Positions 8,515-18,500 of a DNA stretch of 55,188 nt are shown piece by piece. This stretch comes from an uncultured Roseburia sp. Its GTDB lineage: Bacteria > Bacillota > Clostridia > Lachnospirales > Lachnospiraceae. The notes beneath the pieces are model-generated. The model had not been told where the DNA came from. It was given only the letters and a program-made list of their open reading frames with translations, and did not search any database. The stretch lies in assembly GCA_934317215.1 (NCBI GenBank), contig CAKREH010000024.1:1-55188 (forward strand). Direction: 5' to 3'. Numbering within the stretch: the stretch's first letter is position 1; every line of letters begins with the position of its first letter. The position numbers were made by a program, and so were the translations under genes.

Positions 8515-9336
8515 TTACTCATCCCGGAGTGCGATCAGCCACCTCTTTGCCAAAGGAAGCCAGCTCTCGCACTCCTTCTGGATTCCCGTACCATCCCGCA
8601 TGGCAGTAAGTCTGCTGCAGGTGCTGAGGCCGTGTTTTCCTACCGGATACATATGGAACTCAACCGGGATCTCATATTTTTTCATTGCACCGATCAAAAG
8701 CAGCGAGTTCTGCACCGGAACCGACTGGTCTGTATAGGTATGCCAGATAAATGCCGGCGGTGTGTGCTCTGTGACCTGTTTTTCCAGTGAAAGCAATTCT
8801 AACAGTTTCTCCGTCTCATTTCCGCCAAGAAGCTGTTTAAAAGATCCCCGGTGTGCATATTCTCCGGAAGTAATAACCGGGTAATTTAAAAGCATTGCTG
8901 CAGGTTTTAATATATCGTTTGTTACACCCGCCATCTCTGCCAGCCACTTTGTATGCCAGAACATCGCAAGGCATGCTGCAAGGTGTCCGCCTGCAGAAGA
9001 TCCCTGCACCACAATCTTATCTGTGTCCACATACCACTCCTTCGCATGTTCATGAATCAGCTTCATGGACGCCGTTGCCTCTAACAGGGCCGTCGGATAA
9101 ACTGCCGGTGCCACCGAATAGCGCAGCACTGCCACATGATAGCCAATACTCAGAAAATGCATGGCAAGCGGCTCTGCTTCCCGGTCAGACGTGTGCTCGT
9201 AACCGCCTCCCGGACAGATGAGCATCATCGGACGTTTCTCAATCGCAATCGAATCAGAATCATCGAGTATATAGGTACAAAGTCTTGCATCCGCAAGAGA
9301 TCCTTTTTCGTGTAAATCAAAAACTTCAGTCAGCAT
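8515..9336 (-). CDS. Alpha/beta hydrolase, acetyl-esterase-like
   Basis: The 273-residue serine hydrolase has an oxyanion segment CPGGGYEHTSDRE near residues 41-53, the nucleophile elbow GSSAGG at 112-117 (Ser114), a later aspartate in HTYTDQSVPV and a histidine in GKHGLS near the C terminus, which complete a catalytic triad. It belongs to the group of small acetyl-xylan or feruloyl-type esterases and Aes-like hydrolases common in gut Clostridia; the exact ester is unknown. No signal peptide is visible, so it should be cytoplasmic. The ATG at 9336 is chosen because GGAG lies 7 bases upstream; the longer reading adds an unrelated basic leader. It stands alone downstream of the tRNA-Cys terminator. 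Confidence 0.88.
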   Translation of the reverse strand: MLTEVFDLHEKGSLADARLCTYILDDSDSIAIEKRPMMLICPGGGYEHTSDREAEPLAMHFLSIGYHVAVLRYSVAPAVYPTALLEATASMKLIHEHAKEWYVDTDKIVVQGSSAGGHLAACLAMFWHTKWLAEMAGVTNDILKPAAMLLNYPVITSGEYAHRGSFKQLLGGNETEKLLELLSLEKQVTEHTPPAFIWHTYTDQSVPVQNSLLLIGAMKKYEIPVEFHMYPVGKHGLSTCSRLTAMRDGTGIQKECESWLPLAKRWLIALRDE

Positions 9337-9433
9337 AGTTTTTCTCCATCTGTATCCACTACATTTCCGACTTGCACATATCTTTATCAACAACCAGATA
9401 TTTGCTCATCGTTCATTTGATATGTATAAAACA

Positions 9434-9465
9434 AAAACCTCGAAAATATTTATTTTCGAGGTTTT
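9434..9465 (-). terminator. Terminator of the tRNA-Cys gene
   Basis: Perfect stem AAAACCTCGAAAATA (9434-9448) and TATTTTCGAGGTTTT (9451-9465). On the minus strand it is followed by a T-rich run, directly after the tRNA. Confidence 0.8.
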
Positions 9466-9468
9466 GAA

Positions 9469-9539
9469 AGGCACGGACCGGATTCGAACCGGTGATGACG
9501 GTGTTGCAGACCGGAGCCTTACCGCTTGGCTACCGCGCC
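9469..9539 (-). tRNA. tRNA-Cys (GCA)
   Basis: Cloverleaf on the minus strand: acceptor GGCGCGG pairs with CCGTGCC (one G-U), D arm AGCCAAGCGGTAAGGCT, anticodon loop CTGCAAC with anticodon GCA, T arm CCGGTTCGAATCCGG, discriminator U. CCA is not encoded. Confidence 0.95.
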
Positions 9540-9573
9540 ATATTCATCTGCCTGTCGCAGAAGTACTGTAACG

Positions 9574-9602
9574 ATTTTAACAAAACAGTTCCTCTGCGTC
9601 AA
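9574..9602 (-). promoter_or_regulatory. Sigma-A promoter of the tRNA-Cys gene
   Basis: On the minus strand TTGACG (9602-9597) and TAAAAT (9579-9574) are separated by 17 bases, about 35 bases before the tRNA 5' end. Confidence 0.7.
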
Positions 9603-9732
9603 GACAGATTTTGAAATTTTTTTCATCTTCCTACTTAAAACTTATGCTTTTTTTCACACAATATTCCTGTGTTCTGTCATAAGACGTGATTGTTTCTGTA
9701 CTTACAATAAAAACCCAAAAAATTTTCATTTT

Positions 9733-10134
9733 TCACAGTTTTTTCCGGATCGTGACAACATTCTTCCCATCACGGTAATCGTACAATATTTCATCCATCG
9801 TCTTTTTTACGATATAAATTCCAAGCCCCCCAATACTCCGTTCCTTTGCCGACAATGTGATATCCGGATCTGCCTTTTTTAACGGGTTATAAGGAATCCC
9901 ACTGTCAATAAAAGTGACGGCAGCCACCGGAGGTTCTCCGGTTACTTCTACCTGCACCTCCACCTTCCCGGCTCCATCTTTGTATGCATATTTTGCAATA
10001 TTTCCAAACAGTTCATCAATGGCAACTGCGATCTGCCCGATGTTTAAGCTGTTATATTTCTGCAGTTCCCCTTCTACAAATCTTGTCGCAGTCTCTATAT
10101 TTTCTACAGCTGCATCCAGAATTATCTTCTCCAT
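9733..10134 (-). CDS. RsbW-type anti-sigma serine kinase
   Basis: The 133-residue GHKL-fold kinase shows the N box DELFGNIAKYAY at residues 40-51, the G1 box DSGIPYNP at 77-84 and the G2 box GGLGIYIVKKTMD from 102. Kinases of this type phosphorylate a serine on a STAS-domain antagonist and bind a sigma factor or another target. GAGGG precedes the ATG. It lies 41 bases after the SpoIIE-type phosphatase gene on the same strand, the usual partner-switching pairing. No sigma gene is adjacent; the only STAS gene in the window is at 52 kb. Which protein it regulates is unknown. Confidence 0.9.
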   Translation of the reverse strand: MEKIILDAAVENIETATRFVEGELQKYNSLNIGQIAVAIDELFGNIAKYAYKDGAGKVEVQVEVTGEPPVAAVTFIDSGIPYNPLKKADPDITLSAKERSIGGLGIYIVKKTMDEILYDYRDGKNVVTIRKKL

Positions 10135-10175
10135 ACTTCCCTCTTTTTTCGCATGCGAAGTTTCGTTAAAAACTT

Positions 10176-12296
10176 CTAATCTTTATCCTCTGCACGGTAC
10201 AGCGCTAACATTGTGATATCATCAAACTGTGGCGCATCTTTGACAAATTTGTCGATCGAACCTTTTACGCTCTTTAAAATATCCGGCAGTGGAGCATCTT
10301 TTTCCTCATTTAAAACCTGCACCAGACGCTCCATTCCAAAAAGTTCTGACTCACTGCTGGTAGCTTCCGGAACACCATCCGTATAGACAAAAAGACATCC
10401 ACCCTTCTCGATTTCAAACTCGTATTCCTTATATTTCATGCCTTCCATTCCGCCCATGACAAAGCCATGCTTATCCTTAAATATCTCAAATTCGCCATCT
10501 GCCTTCCGGATAATCGGCTTTTCATGCCCGGCATTGGCGGCAACGATCTTTCCCGTAGAGATCTGCATGACGCCAAACCATACCGTTACAAACATCTCTG
10601 CCTTGTTATTTTCACATAGCTGGTTATTGACCACCTCTAAGACCTTCGCCGGGGAATCTCCCATCTGTGCCCGGTTTTTTAACAGTGTCTTTGCGATCAC
10701 CATGAATAATGCCGCCGGAACTCCTTTTCCGGAAACATCGGCGATGACGACTGCAAGGTGATCGTCATCGATCAAAAAGAAATCGTAAAAATCTCCGCCG
10801 ACTTCTTTTGCCGGCTGCATGGTGGCATAGATATCAAATTCTTCCCGCTCAGGAAATGCCGGAAAAATACTCGGGAGCATATCTGCCTGTATCTGTGTTG
10901 CAACATTTAATTCAGCACCGATTCTCTCTTTTTCCGCCATGACACTGGAAAGATTTTTGATATACTCCTGAAGAGATGCAGACATATTGTTAAAAGCGTT
11001 TGCGAGTTCTCCGATCTCGTCATCCTGAATGATCTTTGCACGGTGTTCTAAATTTCCCTTGCTGATCATCTGTACATCTTTCTGCAGAATCTGCAACGGC
11101 TGCACAACCCGGTCTGCAAATACTTTGCTGATAAAATATACCCCGATCACAATGATGATAAATCCTGCTACAAAAATTGTAATCGCCAGTAAAATACTGT
11201 TTTGTATGGACTGTGCGGTGTCTGATGTATTTTCAGAAATAACCGCTGTGATGTCGTCTGTTTTTTCGGTGATGACTGAAGTAGGAAAATATACGCCAAG
11301 GATCCAGTCTATCCCCTCAATCGGAGCATATGCATAATACGCCTGATCCGTTGCAGCGATTCCACTTTTTCCCGAGAGGATCTGATCGGCGATTCCATGA
11401 AGTCTTGCATTGTCATCCGTGACAATATTATTCCCTGCTGTGTCGCGGAATGCTTCCGGTGCTGCGATTACCTTGCCATTTGTATCCAGCAGAAATGCAT
11501 ATGCCCCATTTACATAATCCATTGCGATCACAGAATTATTGATATCACTGATGAGCACATCCATGCTTACAACGCCGGCAAAGTTGTCTGCGGCATCGTA
11601 AAACGGTGCTGCACAACTAATTGTCTCCCCACGTCCATACCCATCTAAATAGGTATCTGTAAAAATCAGTGTTTCCGCTTCCTTCGCCTGTGTATACCAG
11701 GATGACTCAAAAAAATTATAATTTCCCTGACTCTCCCCGGAATCCGAATACTTATCATAGCTGATCATTACACCACTTTCTGTTCCCAGATATATAGTCG
11801 TGATGATATCCCCATCCACGCTCATTGCAGACGCAAACATCGGCTCAACATTCCCTAACAGGCCTATCTCGTCTTTTACATCCGGAAGCCTGATATTGTC
11901 ATTTGCAAAATCACGCATCAGCACCAGTTTACCTGCATTTTTGTTATCCGGAGGCAGTACTTCCACCGGATTGTACTGTTCTTCGTTCAGATAAAGATAA
12001 TGAAGATAGGATGCATACTGCCTTACATATCCTGCAAGCCGCCCAAACTGTGACGATGCATACTCTGCCTTGCTTTCCGTGATCGTTAAAAGATTGCTCT
12101 CGATCTGTTCCTTCAATATCCCGGCACTGTTTTCTGCCGCGGACTCCCCTAATCTGGCACTGTCTGAAATTACTCTTTTTTTGATGTTGAGCATGCTGAC
12201 CACACCGACTGCGATCGTCACCACAAGCGCAGCGATGGATACCTGAAGTGCCATTTTCTGAATGCTCTGCCTGATTGTTTTTTTCTTTCCCATCAT
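10176..12296 (-). CDS. SpoIIE-type PP2C phosphatase with sensor and HAMP domains
   Basis: The 706-residue membrane protein begins with a span at about residues 15-37, then an extracytoplasmic dCACHE-like sensor (about 40-350), a second span (about 355-385), a HAMP domain (VVQPLQILQKDVQMISKGNL onward) and a C-terminal SpoIIE/PP2C phosphatase domain. The metal-binding aspartates are in EVGGDFYDFF and VIADVSGKGVPAALF. Such proteins dephosphorylate STAS antagonists in answer to an outside signal. The ATG at 12296 is chosen because GGAG lies 6 bases upstream; the TTG at 12308 would overlap that ribosome site. It follows the membrane kinase-like gene by 15 bases and precedes the RsbW-type gene. Confidence 0.92.
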   Translation of the reverse strand: MMGKKKTIRQSIQKMALQVSIAALVVTIAVGVVSMLNIKKRVISDSARLGESAAENSAGILKEQIESNLLTITESKAEYASSQFGRLAGYVRQYASYLHYLYLNEEQYNPVEVLPPDNKNAGKLVLMRDFANDNIRLPDVKDEIGLLGNVEPMFASAMSVDGDIITTIYLGTESGVMISYDKYSDSGESQGNYNFFESSWYTQAKEAETLIFTDTYLDGYGRGETISCAAPFYDAADNFAGVVSMDVLISDINNSVIAMDYVNGAYAFLLDTNGKVIAAPEAFRDTAGNNIVTDDNARLHGIADQILSGKSGIAATDQAYYAYAPIEGIDWILGVYFPTSVITEKTDDITAVISENTSDTAQSIQNSILLAITIFVAGFIIIVIGVYFISKVFADRVVQPLQILQKDVQMISKGNLEHRAKIIQDDEIGELANAFNNMSASLQEYIKNLSSVMAEKERIGAELNVATQIQADMLPSIFPAFPEREEFDIYATMQPAKEVGGDFYDFFLIDDDHLAVVIADVSGKGVPAALFMVIAKTLLKNRAQMGDSPAKVLEVVNNQLCENNKAEMFVTVWFGVMQISTGKIVAANAGHEKPIIRKADGEFEIFKDKHGFVMGGMEGMKYKEYEFEIEKGGCLFVYTDGVPEATSSESELFGMERLVQVLNEEKDAPLPDILKSVKGSIDKFVKDAPQFDDITMLALYRAEDKD

Positions 12297-12311
12297 ACGA
12301 ATCTCCAAAAA

Positions 12312-13184
12312 CTACATTACAATATGTACATGATTTACTTTTTTCCGGTAGGTATAGGATGCACGAAGCGCCCGGCAGCGAATGAGTTTTAATCCAATGG
12401 AATCCTCCTCGCTCTCATGTTTCTTTTTTAAAAAAGGATTATTCTTTTTTCCTGCATATGAAAAACTGCACGAAACCGTATCCTTAAATATCACGCGGAT
12501 CTTTATCCCGGCATCATTTTCTTTCACCCGCAGAAAAACTTCCTCCACACAGTTCTCCACCCCGAATACCGATGCCATCTTTATGCCGTGCATCTGCCCA
12601 TAGCTCTCTAACGCATCATTAAACGCTCCCAGCTCATCCACAGAACCGACCTGCCCGCCAAAAAAATCTTCCTCCGCGATCCACTTTGGAACCGTAAGCT
12701 GGATACAAAAAATACTCGTCAGCAAAATCAGACACGGAATCGCGATCAGAATCCCCTGCGAAACATAAGAGATAAAAAGTTCCCATCCCGCATCCACCGA
12801 CAGCAGCCATCCGGCAGCCACACCCGACAGACCTGCCGTAAACAGCAAAGCGGCGAGATATCTCATGTAATGTTCCACACGCTTTAAGCAGAAATATCCT
12901 TCCTTTTTCCCGGCATACCATAGAAGCCACATTCCACCCGACATCATTAAAATCGTAATGCACTCTGTGGCTGTCTCTGAAACATTCCCGCCCGCAATAA
13001 ACGCTGCTAAAATACAGCCTGGCACACAGCCGATCCCACTGACCGGTCCTGCCACCAGTCCCGCTGTGACAGGAATAAAATTTTTTATTCCGATATAATC
13101 TCCAAACTGTAAAAAATGTGTCATGCGAAGTGAAATATCCAGAATAAAATATAACACAAACGCGTATCCCACTCTATTTTTCAA
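12312..13184 (-). CDS. Membrane protein with C-terminal degenerate GHKL kinase-like domain
   Basis: The 290-residue protein has five or six hydrophobic spans in its first 165 residues; the segment GIKNFIPVTAGLVAGPVSG resembles the 5TM sensor module of LytS-type proteins. The C-terminal 110 residues have the order of an RsbW-like fold: an N-box-like ENCVEEVFLRV, then beta strands and a G2-like DSIGLKLIRCRA, but the GxG glycines and the N-box asparagine are missing, so ATP binding is doubtful. A TTG at 13184 is used because GGGAGGAG stands just before it and inside the end of the EamA-like gene, implying translational coupling; a TTG at 13211 is the alternative. It sits immediately before the SpoIIE-type gene, which suggests a part in the same signalling unit. 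Confidence 0.7.
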   Translation of the reverse strand: MKNRVGYAFVLYFILDISLRMTHFLQFGDYIGIKNFIPVTAGLVAGPVSGIGCVPGCILAAFIAGGNVSETATECITILMMSGGMWLLWYAGKKEGYFCLKRVEHYMRYLAALLFTAGLSGVAAGWLLSVDAGWELFISYVSQGILIAIPCLILLTSIFCIQLTVPKWIAEEDFFGGQVGSVDELGAFNDALESYGQMHGIKMASVFGVENCVEEVFLRVKENDAGIKIRVIFKDTVSCSFSYAGKKNNPFLKKKHESEEDSIGLKLIRCRALRASYTYRKKVNHVHIVM

Positions 13185-14091
13185 CTGCTCTCCTCCCAGA
13201 AATCTTTTCAATAAATGCCGTATCTGCGGTCAAAATTCCAAGCACGATGACTACGCCCCCAAAAATTTTATACCATGTGATCTCCTCTGCCTCGGTCTGA
13301 AAAACGAGTGCAAGAACCGGTGACATAAACATCGTAATAATGATCTCTGTTGAAAAAATCATTGACGTATTAAACGCACTCACATATCTCTGTGCATAGA
13401 TCTGGACGATCCCATACATCCCCCGGATAAAAAAACTGATAAATATCACACTGCCCCAAAACTGAGGATCTGCCGGGAGTTCTAAAGATGTATGCGTCAT
13501 CACTGACTGCCCCATCCAGAAAAACAGAGACAGGATAAAATTAAAAAACAGCTGCCCCATCGACAGGATCGCCGGATTGGACTTCGCCGTACAATACTCG
13601 GTCGTTATAATATAGAAAGCAAAAAATATATTGCAGACCATGAGTTCTAACACATGCACGTTCAAAAGTCCCCGGATGTCAAATTTCATAAAACAAAACA
13701 GTCCAAAAAGTACGATGACCGCCGCAAGCCAGATATTCCACTTCGTTTTTTTCCGGAACCATAAAAACGAGATTACCGGAATAAAGATAAAATATGCCGA
13801 TAACACGCAGGCACTCACTGTCGCATCCACCCCGGATGAGCCTAACAGCAGAAAAATATTAAACCCCATAAGTTCTGCCGACATAATCATGCTCTGTTTA
13901 ATCTGTTTTGCATCGATCCGGAACAGCTCACCAAAGAAAACAACAAATGTAATGATAAATCCGATCAGATTTGTAATGCACAAAAATGCAAAATGGGAAA
14001 CAGAATCCGGTATATTTTTTAAAAATACATATTGGATTGCCGCAAAAAAAGTGATCAGAAACAGCGACAGATTTGCCTCTAACTTATTCAT
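13174..14091 (-). CDS. EamA/DMT-type membrane transporter
   Basis: The 305-residue protein has about ten evenly spaced hydrophobic spans and the two-fold EamA layout of the drug/metabolite transporter superfamily. Characteristic pieces include an N-terminal LFLITFFAAIQYVFLK, GVDATVSACVLSAYFIFIP after the fourth span, and near the end IFSTEIIITMFMSPVLALVF. Its last codons overlap the start of the next gene by 11 bases. The substrate cannot be predicted. It lies between a DUF2156 protein and signalling genes in one long minus-strand block, so any link to the injection system is only positional. Confidence 0.85.
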   Translation of the reverse strand: MNKLEANLSLFLITFFAAIQYVFLKNIPDSVSHFAFLCITNLIGFIITFVVFFGELFRIDAKQIKQSMIMSAELMGFNIFLLLGSSGVDATVSACVLSAYFIFIPVISFLWFRKKTKWNIWLAAVIVLFGLFCFMKFDIRGLLNVHVLELMVCNIFFAFYIITTEYCTAKSNPAILSMGQLFFNFILSLFFWMGQSVMTHTSLELPADPQFWGSVIFISFFIRGMYGIVQIYAQRYVSAFNTSMIFSTEIIITMFMSPVLALVFQTEAEEITWYKIFGGVVIVLGILTADTAFIEKISGRRAVEK

Positions 14092-14111
14092 AAATACTAT
14101 GTCCTCTTGTG

Positions 14112-15074
14112 TTATTTTTCCCTTGCCACATACTTACGAAGAAGAATATCAGGATGGTAACAGGTCTTTGCCTCCCGAAGTCCCGTATCCCCCAGATCTT
14201 CCTCTTTGTTGACATACTCTGCCGCATGGCAGCATATATGTGTAAACTCACGGCTCAATGCCTGATAAATATGTAAAATATCCATGCTGGCTTTTTCGGC
14301 GATCACATCCATACAGTTTCCACTTAAAAGGCTGCCAAAACTGTAGCCGCATAAAACATCACCCACATACATGCAGATTCCTTTCAATCCCAGTGCTTCA
14401 AATGCATTCAGGCAGTTTACCATTGCCCTGTTCTCCGTTTTTAACTGGCTGCTCTTAGGTTCTGCTGCAGTCTGCAGACGCTCCTCTAACCATTTTCCCT
14501 GAAACGCAAGTATCTCCGGTATATTTTTTCCGGTTATGGATTCCACCCGGAACCGGTTCTCATACTCACGGTAAAACCGGTTGCAGTAGTAACGTTTTTT
14601 TGCAAGATCTTTTCCTGCAAGCGTCTCTAACCGTTCTCTTCTGTAAATATATTCCGCATAGTCACGGTTCTCCGTTATTTCAAACTGCCCCGGAAATAAT
14701 TCTTCCAGCAAATGCGCCGGCTCTTCCGTGATTGTTTCAAACCGCAGCCTTTTTCCATATCTGTGCGCATCTGTAAGAAGCTGTTCTACTGCATATCTTA
14801 ACTCATCCTTCTTTTCCACATCTCCCATCGGGAAGAGATAGACACGCTCGCTGTCCGTACACAGACCTGCCCTTAAAATATAAAGCCAGTCATCCTTTTC
14901 GCAGACAGAATCTTTATATTTTTCTTTCAGGCAGTACATCGATGCAAAAGCATGCTGGCAGGACCTCCCGCCATACTTTAACAGATAACGGTCTGCCAAT
15001 TCTTTATCCGCCAGTGTGATCTCCCGGAAGTCAATTTGTCCTGCCGCAAGCCCACCGGTCTCTTCTATTGTCAT
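14112..15074 (-). CDS. DUF2156 GNAT-like acyltransferase-fold protein
   Basis: The 320-residue soluble protein matches the DUF2156 pattern (the C-terminal domain of phosphatidylglycerol lysyltransferases and relatives): a start FREITLADKELADRYLLKYG, a middle LAGKDLAKKRYYCNRFYREY, and later a segment like MDVIAEKASMDILHIYQAL with FTHICCHAAEYVNKEEDLGD near the end. Two GNAT-like halves are expected. No membrane spans are seen, so it is not a full MprF. GGAAGGGAG precedes the ATG. It begins 46 bases after the YbjN-like gene, the largest gap in this part of the block. The substrate is unknown. Confidence 0.82.
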   Translation of the reverse strand: MTIEETGGLAAGQIDFREITLADKELADRYLLKYGGRSCQHAFASMYCLKEKYKDSVCEKDDWLYILRAGLCTDSERVYLFPMGDVEKKDELRYAVEQLLTDAHRYGKRLRFETITEEPAHLLEELFPGQFEITENRDYAEYIYRRERLETLAGKDLAKKRYYCNRFYREYENRFRVESITGKNIPEILAFQGKWLEERLQTAAEPKSSQLKTENRAMVNCLNAFEALGLKGICMYVGDVLCGYSFGSLLSGNCMDVIAEKASMDILHIYQALSREFTHICCHAAEYVNKEEDLGDTGLREAKTCYHPDILLRKYVAREK

Positions 15075-15120
15075 TATAGTCTCCCTTCCTTGGCATCACA
15101 AGCATTATGCGCTTTCTCTG

Positions 15121-15546
15121 TCATGCATATATGAATTTCATGATCTCCTCATAATCCTGATCCGCCATGACCGCGCCTGTTAAGATCCCCTGACGGATCA
15201 GCATGCCGCGCTCCTTTTCTGTTCCATAAACATGGACACTGTTTCTGACCACAAGCGTGCCTGATGGCGGGTCGATATAATATCCACCATACTTATAATA
15301 ATAGTTTTTCTCAAACAGCCATTCTGCCAGTGCCTGTTTTTTCTCCTGTGGTACTTTCATGCCAAGATTCACATAAAATACCAGAAAGCGTTCCTGTTCA
15401 TAGCAGAGTGCAATGCCCTCCCAGTTACCATGGTCGCCATTCACGATAATATGAATGTTGTCCGGCTCGCCTTCCTCTCCTTTTTTGATCAGATACTTTG
15501 TGTCCTGCGACTCAAAAAACGCTAAAACCTCTTCCTGCAGCGTCAT
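15121..15546 (-). CDS. YbjN/secretion-chaperone-like small protein
   Basis: The 141-residue soluble protein has an alternating alpha-beta pattern: an N-terminal helix MTLQEEVLAFFESQD, strands in IHIIVNGDHG and ERFLVFYVNLGMKVPQEKK, then a helix, and strands in YYKYGGYYIDPPSGTLVVR. This resembles the YbjN/CesT type III chaperone-like fold, but homology is only suggested by pattern. AAGGAGG precedes the ATG, and it starts 13 bases after the stop of the 1,878-residue CIS-linked protein. Secretion chaperones often sit beside their cargo gene, so it may bind that protein; this is inference. Confidence 0.6.
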   Translation of the reverse strand: MTLQEEVLAFFESQDTKYLIKKGEEGEPDNIHIIVNGDHGNWEGIALCYEQERFLVFYVNLGMKVPQEKKQALAEWLFEKNYYYKYGGYYIDPPSGTLVVRNSVHVYGTEKERGMLIRQGILTGAVMADQDYEEIMKFIYA

Positions 15547-15559
15547 ATCCTGCCTCCTT

Positions 15560-18500
15560 TTATCCCACAGCCTGTGTGTTTAGTTTCGATTTTCGGAGAT
15601 TCATGATCTTCTCGATCATGGCATTTAAATTCTCCGTGCTGGCCGTATCATCATTTCCATTTGCCGTGATACTGTCAAACTCCTGCATATACTGTTCACT
15701 CTCGTCAAGCGTATGCTGCAGCATTTGTTTTTGTGCTAAGAGCTTTGTGACATTTTCTTCGGCAAGTTCCTTCTGTTTCACATACAGATCTGCCCTCGTC
15801 TGCTCATAGTCAATGATCTCCTGATACTCCACAGATTTTTCCTGGGTCTGCTTTTCCGTTGCTTTCACATCGGCTTTCAGTGATTTCAAAAATGACGAAC
15901 CGCCGCCCATCTCCTGATACTTGTCCCATACATTTTCCTGTGTTTCATCCGTACTGTCAAGCATCGCGATTCTCTCCCGGTGTTTTGCAGTAGCTTCAGC
16001 AAACTTGCGCTCCTCATAGGAATAGACTGCAGCAGGTGTCATGATCTGCGCCGGGTCAAGTGCTTTATCAAGCCCTGTCTGATAACGTCTGCTCATCAGG
16101 CTTAATATGAAATTCGCATGATCCTTCCATGTAGAACCGTCCGCTTTTGCCATGTCGCGGTACTCTGTCATATCGGCTTCCGTCAGTACATCGTCTTTAC
16201 CCTCAAGCCATTCTAACCGCTCCATATGCTTTTTGCCTAATTCATTTTTTCTGGAAGTTTCATAATTTAAGAGCATCTGCGGTGTCACGATCTTATGCAG
16301 GTTATTTTCCATGTCTTTCGCTAAGCCTTTTCCACCATCCCCGGTCATTGCTACATACTGCTGCATGATCTTTTGTCTCTGCTTTTCTACTTCCTCTGCA
16401 TTTGATTCATCCTCTGCCGGTTTTATCTCATCCTCCGCTTCTATGATCATGGCAAGTCTGCCAAAATGTCCGGCTCTTGCCATGGCATCCATTTCTTCGT
16501 CACTGAGTCCTTCCATGAATGGATTCTTAGTCCGGAAGAAATTCATGACCGCTTTTTTCTTCCGGATCAGCCAGCCCTGCTTAGATGCCTTTTGAAGGGA
16601 TGCCGTGCTGTACCGCATCATCTGGTCGATCGTCAGCTCGTCCGCCGTCATATTTTCATTTTGTTTATTATAGATTTCCCGGAATCTGGCTCCGCCGCCC
16701 ATCTGTTTGTAACGTTCATAAACCTCTGCATCACTGCCCGTTTCCGCAGCTTCCTCCAACGCAGCGGCACGTTCCTCATGCACCTTTCCATTATGTTCCT
16801 GATACTGGGTCAGCAGCTTTATATAAAGATCCCTGTCGATGAATTTTCCCTCTTGTCCTTCAATGCGCCCTTTATATGCCTGGGATAAAAGTTCCGTTCT
16901 CTCTTTGATGTCTGTCAGCCGGTCTTCTCCTACCAGTTCCCCGGAGCAGTAATCTTCGATCACCTTATCAGAAAGACGGTTTGCCTCAGCCGCTTTTCCT
17001 TCCCTCGCAAGTGCCAGGATCTGTTCACCCGCCTCTTTCAGTTTATTAAGAGACGTCAGATGCTTTGCATCCGTATCGTCTGACTGCGCTGCCCTTTGCT
17101 CCTCGTAGTTAATAATCTCCTGCACAGAAACCGTACTCTTTATATAACCCTCCGCTGTATGTCCGGTGGTAAAATCTACATCTCCATTCCTGACTGCTTT
17201 TAAGAATCCACTCCTTTCGACTGCATCGTCTGTTCCCTGATTCATCTTTCCGCTAAAGTAGTCTGTTTTTACCTTATCCACATACGCTGCCTGTTCCTCT
17301 GCATTTTTGCCTTTCAGTTCTATTAAGGCAGTGTCTATGGCACTTACACATTTGAAATGTTTATCTGCATCTTTGATATTTCTCTCACCGATATAATACT
17401 GGTATCTCTCTAACTCATAATTTCTGATCGCAGTTAAAGAGCTTTCCTTCTTTAAATCATCATAACTTTTTCTGCCCTGATCCTGAAACTTTGGTGCAGT
17501 CCTTTTTACCTGCTGTCTCAGCCATTCTTTTCTCTGTGTCGGCAGGACTCTTGGCCGCATCTCTCCGCTGAAATATCTCCGCCGTGTCTGCTCTGCGATT
17601 TCCGCTTTCGCCTCATCAGACTCTGTATTCTGGATCTGCTGCATGGCTCTTGTTATTTCCTGTACACATACCTGGTGCTTCATGTAACCTTCCAGATCAT
17701 TTTCGGTATAATACTTCTGCATTCTTGCCTGCTCATACCGCAAAATGGTTTCCAATTGTATATTCTCTTTTACAAAATCATATGGATCCTCATAGCCAAG
17801 TTTTTTCAGGATAAAATAAGCTGTGATATGGCTGCCGGACTTTGTATCCTCTGTGTTGTCAGCCATTCTTTGTTTCATCTCTTCAAGATCACTGCCTACA
17901 TGCTCTAAGAAACCTTTATCTATCACTCCATGTGCCTGCCAGTTTTTCTCGTAATCGATGATATCCTGTTTCTCTGCCATCCGGTAGCTCTTCTTGCGGA
18001 AAGTTTCTATATCGTAATGAGCCTCTCCTTTCGTCTTACCCCCGTCTGCGCCAAACATGATCTGTCTTGCCATTTCTGTGATACGTTTTTTTTCATCTTC
18101 TGTCTTTGCCGCATCATACTGCTGCTTTGCACTCTTTAACCGGGTATAAATATTGTAATGCCACGCTGTCTTTTCATCCTCCGCAAGATGTTTTTCCTCA
18201 TATTTCCTGAGCATATCCACATCTGCAAAATTCGCATATACATCCTCAAAAACCTGTTTGCCGCCAAGTTTATCTTTGTAGTACTCTAACAGTGCCCCGC
18301 TTGGTGTTTTCCCATCAAGGTTATTTTCCTTCATAAACGCTTCGATCTTCTGGATTCGTTCTGTATGTTTCTGTGTAAGCTGATCATAGCGTTCCTGCTC
18401 ATAACTTTGCACGGTTTCCTTTTTATTCACATAGCGCGCAAGTTCATTTTTCATTCCTTTGCCGCCAAGTCCTAAATAAAATGCCGCAAACTCTGCATTT

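Noticed and set aside
13185..13211. Upstream TTG start at 13211 for the degenerate-kinase membrane protein
   Set aside because: The strong GGGAGGAG lies downstream of it and fits the TTG at 13184 instead.
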